This document shows positions 24,805-30,933 of a stretch of 64,000 nucleotides of DNA, piece after piece. Location: the NCBI GenBank assembly GCA_963772515.1, contig CAVYXC010000003.1:620001-684000 (forward strand). Reading direction: 5' to 3'. Position 1 is the first letter of the stretch, and the number at the start of each line of letters is the position of its first letter. The DNA comes from JAFAHD01 sp963772515 (GTDB taxonomy: Bacteria; Vulcanimicrobiota; Vulcanimicrobiia; Eremiobacterales; Eremiobacteraceae). Below the pieces are notes generated by a model. The model saw only the letters and a program-made list of their open reading frames with translations, did no database searches and had not been told where the DNA came from. Made by a program: the position numbers and the translations under genes.

Positions 24805-24920
24805 CAATCGACCGGACTGTTCGATTCTTGCTCTTGACGCCAAATCTGAGGGAAAACCTCGCGCCAGGCCCAATATTACATAGGACCCGCTGCGACGCTT
24901 CTTAGCCAGTAGCCTAAATC

Positions 24921-25889
24921 TTAATCGAGCGTCTTCGGCAAACCGAAAAAGCGGAAGAGGGTTGGATCTACGAAGCTCGTGAGAGCCGCGATCGAATCGC
25001 CTTCCGCCGTTACGATGAAAATCGAGTAGGCATGCCACTGCGATTGGCCCCTTTCTCGAGTGTAGAACGCAGCCGCAGGTTCTCCGTTTGCAGCTGTCTT
25101 GATCAAGCGGAATTCAGTATGTGCGAATCGCTCTTCCCAAGCCCGCGCAAGATGGGCGCGAATGGCTTCGCGCCCCAGGTACCATTCGATCCAGGGTGGC
25201 ATGCTTAAAATAGCATCCTCCTTTAGCAAGGCAACAAAACCATCGAAATCGTGTTCCTCCCATGACCGCACATAGCGATCGAGTAGCGCGCGCTTTTGCA
25301 AGTTTCCGATTTCGCGTTCACAAGAGCTTTCCATAGGCCTGTGCTTCTGAAGCATCGCGCGGGCGCGCTGCAACGCGCTATTGACTGCAACGGCGGACAT
25401 TCCCAAAATAGCAGCCGTTTCGGCGGCCGACCATCCCACGACATCGTGCAGCAACAGTGCGGCACGTTGGCGCCCAGGGAGATATTGAATCGCAGCAATG
25501 AACGCCATCTTTATAGCCTCGTGCTGTTCATAGCGCGCATGCGGACCGAGGGAAGAATCGGCGATGGCCTCGAGTTGCGCGTCTGGATACGGTTCAAGCC
25601 AGGCGATCTCCGTCGCCGGCACGTCGGGGTAATCAACCGTAGGCGGTCCTAGCAACTCCGGCATCGTGCGTTTGGATCTCCGACGCTTTTCCAGCAAGTT
25701 CAGGCACACGTTGGTTGCGATGCGATATAACCACGACCGCAAGGACGCGTGCCCCTCAAATGAGCCGACACTGCACCACGCGCGCAGCATTGTCTCCTGC
25801 ACGGCGTCATCTGATTCATGGATTGATCCCAGGATACGATAGCAGTGGACCTGCAGCTCTCGGCGATAGGATTCCGCCGATCGCTGCAT
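24921..25889 (-). CDS. ECF sigma factor, SigG/TIGR02960-like, with SnoaL-type C-terminal domain
   Basis: The protein is 322 residues. Sigma region 2 is at about 5-75 (YRRELQVHCYRILGSIHESDDAVQETMLRAW, LRSWLYRIATNVCLNLLE), followed by the subfamily's EIAWLEPYPD insert and region 4 at about 140-190 (LPGRQRAALLLHDVVGWSAAETAAILGMSAVAVNSALQRAR). The last 110 residues (ALLDRYVRSWEEHDFDGFVALLKEDAILSMPPW) are a SnoaL/NTF2-like domain that, in relatives, tunes sigma activity in place of an anti-sigma factor. No anti-sigma gene is adjacent. It is divergent from an SDR remnant and DUF899 genes, its probable targets. Confidence 0.9.
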   Translation of the reverse strand: MQRSAESYRRELQVHCYRILGSIHESDDAVQETMLRAWCSVGSFEGHASLRSWLYRIATNVCLNLLEKRRRSKRTMPELLGPPTVDYPDVPATEIAWLEPYPDAQLEAIADSSLGPHARYEQHEAIKMAFIAAIQYLPGRQRAALLLHDVVGWSAAETAAILGMSAVAVNSALQRARAMLQKHRPMESSCEREIGNLQKRALLDRYVRSWEEHDFDGFVALLKEDAILSMPPWIEWYLGREAIRAHLARAWEERFAHTEFRLIKTAANGEPAAAFYTRERGQSQWHAYSIFIVTAEGDSIAALTSFVDPTLFRFFGLPKTLD

Positions 25890-26194
25890 TTCCTCACGGC
25901 TGTTGGCATCCTGGGCTTTACCCGATTGGTGCAGCGTCTTCTCCCGGAGGCAACTAGAAACGTTGAGCTGCGTTCCCTCCTTGTGTTGTAGTTCACCTGG
26001 CGACCGCGTTCCTGGGGGGCGAGAATCAAGACCGCCTGCGGGCTTCCTTGCTTTGGTTGGGCCGACAGATCAGCGCTTGCCGGTTGCCGCCTTGGTCGCC
26101 CCTGAGCATAGGCTCGAATTTCTGGACAATCTCTCTCGGAGCCGATGATTTTTCGCGCTTCAGCGGTCTATATAACCAGAAAGGACCAGGGCCA
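25890..26194. other. Divergent promoter region of segment 3
   Basis: About 300 bases between the sigma gene and the rightward unit. No protein-coding frame with support is seen; promoters for both directions should lie here but no consensus is obvious. Confidence 0.4.
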
Positions 26195-26272
26195 ATGCAA
26201 TCCTTGGAGGGTAAGACGGTCTTAGCGGCCGTCGCCAATCGCGGAATCGGTCGCGCGCACGTGACCGCTTAG
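26195..26272 (+). pseudogene. Remnant of a short-chain dehydrogenase N-terminus
   Basis: A 25-codon frame reads MQSLEGKTVLAAVANRGIGRAH and then stops. This is the first strand and cofactor loop of an SDR enzyme (normally KTVLVTGANRGIGRA): the VTG core has been lost to AAV and the rest of the gene is missing. It directly precedes the DUF899 genes on the same strand, so it now serves at most as a leader peptide. Confidence 0.7.
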
Positions 26273-26293
26273 CGCTGGTTCGAAAGGACTAAA

Positions 26294-26974
26294 ATGGCAG
26301 ATTCAAGTCTCCTTATGCCCGGCTCCGATGAGGCATATCGTCGTTCCCGCGATCGGTTACGAGCAGCCGAAATTGACTTGCGCGACCGCATCGAGGTGGT
26401 GGCGGCGATGCGCCGCGAGCTACCGCCCGGGCCGGTCGTCCTCGACTACACCTTCATCGAAAACGGCTCGCTCGTCCACTTATCGGACCTGTTTGACGCC
26501 GACAAGCCATACTTGATCGTTTACCATTTAATGTACTGGACGAAGGACGATTCATTCTGCCCTAGTTGTTCAATGTGGATCGATGGCTTCAACGGCATTG
26601 CGCCCCACGTCACACAGCAGACGAACCTTGTCATCGCCTCCCGAGCCCCGTACGAGCGGCTGCGCGAGTGGGCAGCCCACCGCGAGTGGCATCGTCTGCG
26701 CTTGCTCTCCGACGAGGGACCCGCCTTCGCGCGAGACATCGACGCTGAGGATTGCGAGGGCAACCCAGACTCGACGATCGTGGTCTTCGCGAAAGAAGCT
26801 AACCGCGTACGGCATGTTTACACCGCGCACCCGATGCTCGATGGTCGCGGGCAAGGAATCGATTTACTCACGCCGACGTACGCTCTTCTCGATCTCACAC
26901 CAGCCGGCCGCGGTGACTGGGACCCATCGAATGGGGCTTTCGATGCCTCGGTGCGCCTCGCCGGAAAGACCTAA
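26294..26974 (+). CDS. DUF899 thioredoxin-like protein, copy A
   Basis: This 226-residue protein has the DUF899 hallmarks: KPYLIVYHLMYW, then DSFCPSCSMWIDGFNG with a CPSC thiol pair, NLVIASRAPYERLREWA, and the C-terminal block RVRHVYTAHPMLDGRG with LLDLTPAGRGDW. The family has a thioredoxin-like fold and is thought to be redox-active; its function is unproven. Cytoplasmic, with no signal. It forms a unit with the small membrane ORF and the second DUF899 gene, driven by the divergent region next to the ECF sigma gene. Confidence 0.9.
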   Translation: MADSSLLMPGSDEAYRRSRDRLRAAEIDLRDRIEVVAAMRRELPPGPVVLDYTFIENGSLVHLSDLFDADKPYLIVYHLMYWTKDDSFCPSCSMWIDGFNGIAPHVTQQTNLVIASRAPYERLREWAAHREWHRLRLLSDEGPAFARDIDAEDCEGNPDSTIVVFAKEANRVRHVYTAHPMLDGRGQGIDLLTPTYALLDLTPAGRGDWDPSNGAFDASVRLAGKT

Positions 26975-27074
26975 AATGCCCACAATCTGGCCTCGTTACG
27001 CTGCGGACGCCTCGCCGGACCCGAAAGGGAGCGATGTCGTGACTTCTGCAAGGCCATCGGGAGAGTGAAAGTCT

Positions 27075-27248
27075 ATGCTGCTCTTGGCGCACGTATTCGG
27101 CATGCCGTTTGAGGAACTTGTGAACCCGATGGTTAGCGTTATGACGCCGACCGCGGCTATCTTTCTGGTGGGCGCGTTCACCTCGCGATGGAGGCGACTG
27201 AAACGGCAGGAAGCAGCGCCCGTTGCCCCTACCCAACAAACACCATGA
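27075..27248 (+). CDS. 57-residue single-pass membrane peptide
   Basis: A short frame between the two DUF899 genes has GGGAGAG upstream and encodes MLLLAHVFGMPFEELVNPMV followed by a hydrophobic stretch (MTPTAAIFLVGAFTS), basic residues WRRLKRQ and a Pro/Gln tail, so a single helix with a cytoplasmic basic side. Its stop lies 12 bases before the next start. No family is recognised; the operon position supports it as real. Confidence 0.5.
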   Translation: MLLLAHVFGMPFEELVNPMVSVMTPTAAIFLVGAFTSRWRRLKRQEAAPVAPTQQTP

Positions 27249-27260
27249 GGTATAAGAGAG

Positions 27261-28022
27261 ATGTCGAAGAGCGATGACCGGTCCGCAGTGGATCTCACCA
27301 CCGAAGCGATGCCCAAAGTCGTTGACCGTAAGACGTGGCAAGCCCAGATAGATGCTCTTCTGATTGTCGAGAAGGCGCATACTCGCGAGGGCGACGCGAT
27401 CGCGGCGGCGCGTCGAAGATTGCCGATGGTGGAGGTCGACGCAAATATCAAACTTGTCGGCCCGAAGGGGCCCGTAACGCTGCTCGACACGTTCGAGGGC
27501 GGGCGTCAGCTCGTTGCGTACTACCACATGTTTTTCCCGGGCGAGCCCGCTGCTGAACAATGCGAAGGCTGCACGTTTTTCAATGGTCAAGTTCGCGAGT
27601 TGGCGTACTTGAACGCGCGCGGCATTACCTATGCGACCTTCTGCTGGGGTCCCTACGACGAGAGTGTTCGCTACCGAGACTTCATGGGCTGGGACGTCCC
27701 TTGGTATTCGGTTGGAGATTCAGCTGCAATCTTGCGCGCCGGCAGACCCTTCAACAAGTTCTTCCTTGCGTGTTACCTAAGAGACGATAACAGGGTGTTT
27801 GAAACGTATTGGACGCGAGGTCGTGGTATCGAAGGCATGAGCCCCACCATGGGAATAATGGATAAGACAGTATACGGGCGCCAAGAGGATTGGGAGAACT
27901 CACCCGCCGGTTGGCCGCAGTCGGACGTCATGTCAACGCTCCGCAGCAATGGACGTCCTACGGCTCAGTGGTCCCGCATAAAAGCCGGGCGCTCCGACGA
28001 TCTCGGCGCCACGGCGGGTTGA
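27261..28022 (+). CDS. DUF899 thioredoxin-like protein, copy B
   Basis: The second DUF899 protein has 253 residues and only modest similarity to copy A: QLVAYYHMFFPGEPAAEQCEGCTFFNGQVRELAYLNARGITYATFCWG. The thiol pair is CEGC instead of CPSC. The C-terminal part FLACYLRDDNRVFETYWTRGRGIEGMSPTMGIMDKTVYGRQEDWENSP is typical of the variant with the longer tail. Divergence argues against a recent tandem duplication. It ends segment 3, about 150 bases before the conserved right-end block. Confidence 0.9.
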   Translation: MSKSDDRSAVDLTTEAMPKVVDRKTWQAQIDALLIVEKAHTREGDAIAAARRRLPMVEVDANIKLVGPKGPVTLLDTFEGGRQLVAYYHMFFPGEPAAEQCEGCTFFNGQVRELAYLNARGITYATFCWGPYDESVRYRDFMGWDVPWYSVGDSAAILRAGRPFNKFFLACYLRDDNRVFETYWTRGRGIEGMSPTMGIMDKTVYGRQEDWENSPAGWPQSDVMSTLRSNGRPTAQWSRIKAGRSDDLGATAG

Positions 28023-28178
28023 GCGGGCACGATAAAGTTCGACAAGCCAGTGACAGCGCACGGCGGAGGCGGACACTGTGCTTAACCCGGTTTCGTGGAC
28101 ACCAAGATAAGTCGTACCGCGATAAGTGGTCTTGAACCCGATCTAGGTCACAAAGGCGGCCGAGGATTGCGCGGTTTT

Positions 28179-28327
28179 CTGACACCAAATTTGACACCAA
28201 ATGACGGCCCCGCCGGCGCACGCTGGCGCACATGTGACACACCCGAGAATCCGGCCAACCCCTCATAAATGCCACGTCTGCGCGCCCTGGCGCACGTCGC
28301 ACGACCGCGCACATTGAGTGGAATTGT
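28179..28327. repeat. Conserved right-end block, copy 3
   Basis: It starts with CTGACACCAAAT and a perfect TTGACACCAAAT, then GGCGCACATGTGACA, GAATCCGG, CCTCAT, ACGTCTGCGC, CCTGGCGCACGT and GAGTGGAA, in the same order and nearly the same spacing as copies 1 and 2. Confidence 0.8.
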
Positions 28328-28413
28328 CTGTCACGCAGGAGGTCGTCGGTTCGAGCCCGATTCAGCGTCGCCACTTAGAACCCGCATCGCGTAAAAGCGT
28401 TGCGGGTTTTTCC
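28328..28413 (+). repeat. tRNA-Asp 3'-half copy 3 (att) plus terminator
   Basis: Bases 28328-28373 match the tRNA-Asp 3' half with one inserted T in the acceptor strand (GATTCAGC). A terminator hairpin with AACCCGCA/TGCGGGTT follows at 28379-28413. It is the boundary between segments 3 and 4. Confidence 0.93.
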
Positions 28414-28480
28414 TTGGTTTAAGCGCCTCAGGCTTGACACGACTCTTCACGGCAAGCAGAACGCTACCCGGAACTTCTGG

Positions 28481-29374
28481 CTAGCGCTCGATGACCGATT
28501 GCGCGAGCGCAGCGCGATCGGCGATGAGATCGATCGCAGTGATACGATCGTCGACTATCCTAAAGCGGAACGCAACGCGCAACTCTCCTGCGTGCATCCA
28601 CACCGCTCCCGGTTCGCCGTCGATTAACGCGGATTGCGCAGCACGCGCACGTCCGGAGAACGTTCGTGCAACGGCATCGGCGCCTTCGATACCAGCCTGC
28701 AGACGATCATCTTGCCAATACGCCGCGCCGCCCATCGCCATCACCGCCGCATCCGCGCGAAGCGTTGCTCCCGGATCGAGCAGCGCTAGCATCGCGGAGA
28801 AATTGCCCGACCGTGAGGCTTGGAGAAACGCGCGCACGAGTTCGTCGTGCCGCTGCGTTACCGCATCAAGGCCGACGGATGCGCCGCGCACTCGGCGGCG
28901 CGCGCGGCTTGCGAGCTGCCGCGACGCCTCCGGCGTCCTTCCTACGATCGCGGCGACGTCATTGAAGGGCACGTCGAACATGTCGTGCAGTACAAATGCA
29001 ACCCGCTCTGCCGGCGGCAGGGCATCGAGCAGGATAAGGAGAGCCACGCCGAGCGAATCGGCGAGCATCGCTTCTTCCTCAGGGCGTTCGCCGGGAGCGA
29101 CTGCTGCGATGTCGCGCCGCGGATCATCCGGCGTCAACTGCTCGCGCCGGCTTTCGCGCCATTTCAGCGCATCGAGGCATACGCGCGCAACGATGGTCGT
29201 GAGCCAACCTTCGAGATTCGCAACGCGCGCAGTGTCCGCGCGGCTGATGCGTAGCCAGCTTTCCTGCATCGCATCGTCGGATTCTGCAGCCGATCCCAAT
29301 ATTCGTACCGCAATCCGCTGCAAGCGTGGCCGAGCCGCCTCAAAGCGCTCCGCAAGCCGCTCCGCATCCTTCAT
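28481..29374 (-). CDS. ECF sigma factor, SigJ/ECF41-like, with SnoaL-type C-terminal domain
   Basis: The protein is 297 residues. Region 2 at about 8-75 reads FEAARPRLQRIAVRILGSAAESDDAMQESWLR and NLEGWLTTIVARVCLDALKWRESRRE; region 4 at about 115-165 reads LPPAERVAFVLHDMFDVPFNDVAAIVGRTPEASRQLASRARRRV, a signature of the SigJ/ECF41 group. The C-terminal SnoaL-like domain (LVRAFLQASRSGNFSAMLALLDPGA) has the dual activating and inhibiting role in characterised members. It is divergent from a VOC remnant/DoxX unit that carries an ECF41-like promoter. Confidence 0.92.
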   Translation of the reverse strand: MKDAERLAERFEAARPRLQRIAVRILGSAAESDDAMQESWLRISRADTARVANLEGWLTTIVARVCLDALKWRESRREQLTPDDPRRDIAAVAPGERPEEEAMLADSLGVALLILLDALPPAERVAFVLHDMFDVPFNDVAAIVGRTPEASRQLASRARRRVRGASVGLDAVTQRHDELVRAFLQASRSGNFSAMLALLDPGATLRADAAVMAMGGAAYWQDDRLQAGIEGADAVARTFSGRARAAQSALIDGEPGAVWMHAGELRVAFRFRIVDDRITAIDLIADRAALAQSVIER

Positions 29375-29394
29375 GGATCGCCTCCTGGGGCGCC

Positions 29395-29422
29395 CGTCAC
29401 GTTTCGCCGCGCTCGATCCGTC
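29395..29422 (+). promoter_or_regulatory. ECF41-like promoter: CGTCACG-N17-CGTC
   Basis: The published ECF41 consensus is TGTCACA, 16 bases, CGTC. Here CGTCACG (29395-29401) and CGTC (29419-29422) are 17 bases apart, 27 bases upstream of the next ATG and divergent from the ECF41-type gene itself. One base longer than consensus, so a candidate only. Confidence 0.45.
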
Positions 29423-29449
29423 ATAGAGATAGAAGGAGTATCAACATCA

Positions 29450-29517
29450 TGAAGGACGTGTCTCTAATCGTCTATCCTGCTGCAGATCTAGCCAAAGCCA
29501 ACCCCGGCGAAGGAGGA
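29450..29517 (+). pseudogene. Remnant of a VOC-family (glyoxalase-like) N-terminus
   Basis: After AAGGAG an ATG begins MKDVSLIVYPAADLAKANPG, which matches the first strand of VOC proteins (VSLIVYPVKDLAKAK) and then runs directly into AGGAGG and the DoxX start, in the same frame. The rest of the VOC gene is absent. Translation could continue into DoxX as an N-terminal extension of about 25 residues. Confidence 0.6.
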
Positions 29518-29523
29518 ATGAAA

Positions 29524-29895
29524 ATGAATATTTTGTTGTGGATACTTCAGGTGCTCTTGGCGCTGTTTTTCACCATGGCCTCTGTGAATCAACTATTCAA
29601 TTACGACAAATTGGCCCAGCAGTATGTTATTTATAGAGACCTGCCTCACGGCTTCTGGGTCGTCTACGCGATCGTCGCGCTTTTGTGCGCCGCCGGCCTG
29701 GTCCTGACGAAGGCCGGGCCGTTAGTCACGCCCATCGCGGCCGTTGTCCTAGCCGTGCAAGGTTTAATATTCGCGGGACTGTACGCGCACTACGCGGGAT
29801 TTTACCCCTCCTTCTTGATGTGGAGCCTCTGGACCCTAGGCCCGGTCATCGTGGCGGCGTTCATCGCGTATGCGAGGCTCTCAGTTAAAGCCTAA
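29524..29895 (+). CDS. DoxX-like membrane protein
   Basis: The ATG at 29524 lies seven bases after AGGAGG; in-frame starts at 29518 and 29450 also exist. The 123-residue protein has four transmembrane helices: NILLWILQVLLALFFTMASVNQLF, GFWVVYAIVALLCAAGLVL, LVTPIAAVVLAVQGLIFAGLYAHY and LMWSLWTLGPVIVAAFIAYA. Size and layout fit the DoxX/DoxD-like group, linked to thiol redox in membranes. Its stop codon directly abuts the next tRNA-Asp copy at 29896. Likely under the divergent ECF sigma factor. Confidence 0.8.
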   Translation: MNILLWILQVLLALFFTMASVNQLFNYDKLAQQYVIYRDLPHGFWVVYAIVALLCAAGLVLTKAGPLVTPIAAVVLAVQGLIFAGLYAHYAGFYPSFLMWSLWTLGPVIVAAFIAYARLSVKA

Positions 29896-29978
29896 GCCTG
29901 TCGCGTAGGAGGTCGTCGGTTCGAGCCCGATCAGCGTCGCCAGGTGTGGGAACCCGTGCAGCATGCTTCACGGGTTCC
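29896..29978 (+). repeat. tRNA-Asp 3'-half copy 4 (att) plus unrelated terminator
   Basis: Bases 29896-29942 match tRNA-Asp from GCCTGTC to CCA with two changes in the anticodon stem-loop region. The hairpin that follows (GGAACCCGTG/CACGGGTTCC, 29949-29978) differs from the other four. No right-end block precedes it. It is the last boundary of the array. Confidence 0.9.
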
Positions 29979-30057
29979 TTCGTTTAGCCACGCCGTTATA
30001 GCTGGCGTTGTGCGACCTGCGAAATTGGATATACTGTAGGTAGGAAAGGGGCGTCGT

Positions 30058-30807
30058 ATGCGAGTCATTCGTGTTCTCGCGATGGTCACTCTACTTTCGT
30101 TCCTCGGTCCTCTTGTGGGCCTATTTCCCTCGGGGCGAGCCCTCGCTGGCAACGTTCGCATCATCGTCAACGGTCAAGAGGTGACGTTCGACCAGCCGCC
30201 GATCGAGCGAAGCGGACGTATTTTTGTGCCGCTGCGCGGCGTATTCGAGCGCCTTGGCGCAAGCGTCGTGTATGACAACGGTTTGATTAACGCCACTGGC
30301 AACGGCCGCAACATCCAGCTGCACATAGGCTCGACGGCGGCGAGCGTCAACGGTCAGACGACCTACTTGGATGTCGCCCCGTTCTTGGTGGGCGCGCGCA
30401 CGTTGGTACCGTTGCGTTTCATCTCCGAGTCGTTGGGAGCAAGCGTCAACTACGATGGCAGCTCTCAGACCGTAACCGTTGCATTGGCCGCAGCGGCAGC
30501 CCCGCCACTTCCGACGGCAACCCCCGCTGGGGTCAGGGTCATCAACATCGTCGCGTCCAACTGGCAGTTCACTCCGAACATTATCACCGTTGCGGCTGGA
30601 AGGGCTGTGACGCTGCGATTGACGTCCGCTTCCGGCGTGCACGGGATCCAATCGAACGAACTCGGGATCCCGCTAACGGCGATCAAGCCTGACCAATTCG
30701 TACAAACGACCTTTATTCCGAAAGCGGCAGGAACCTACGTCATCCATTGCGCGATTGAGTGCGGCGCCGGCCATAGCAACATGACCCTCACCATTACGGT
30801 GAAATAA
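30058..30807 (+). CDS. Secreted stalk-domain / CuA-type cupredoxin fusion
   Basis: Signal peptide to ALAG; residues of about 32-145 form a copper-amine-oxidase-N-like stalk domain with two copies of the hallmark (RIFVPLRGVFERLGASVVYD; RTLVPLRFISESLGASVNYD). A Pro-rich linker leads to a cupredoxin of about 100 residues. It carries His195 and the motif CAIECGAGHSNM, giving Cys231, Cys235, His239 and Met242 in the C-x3-C-x3-H-x2-M spacing of cytochrome oxidase subunit II and nitrous oxide reductase CuA sites. No oxidase subunits are adjacent, so it is probably a periplasmic copper carrier or electron carrier. It lies just right of the array. Confidence 0.85.
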   Translation: MRVIRVLAMVTLLSFLGPLVGLFPSGRALAGNVRIIVNGQEVTFDQPPIERSGRIFVPLRGVFERLGASVVYDNGLINATGNGRNIQLHIGSTAASVNGQTTYLDVAPFLVGARTLVPLRFISESLGASVNYDGSSQTVTVALAAAAAPPLPTATPAGVRVINIVASNWQFTPNIITVAAGRAVTLRLTSASGVHGIQSNELGIPLTAIKPDQFVQTTFIPKAAGTYVIHCAIECGAGHSNMTLTITVK

Positions 30808-30933
30808 GGTCCTGGAGTACCACGAAGGGCTGCCGCGACGTTAGGTCGTCCGACGCACCGCCCCAGGCGCAAAGGTCGTTCCCGGCTCGTCCGCAGATGA
30901 ATCCGACGTAGTGATGTAAAATTGAGCGCCGGC

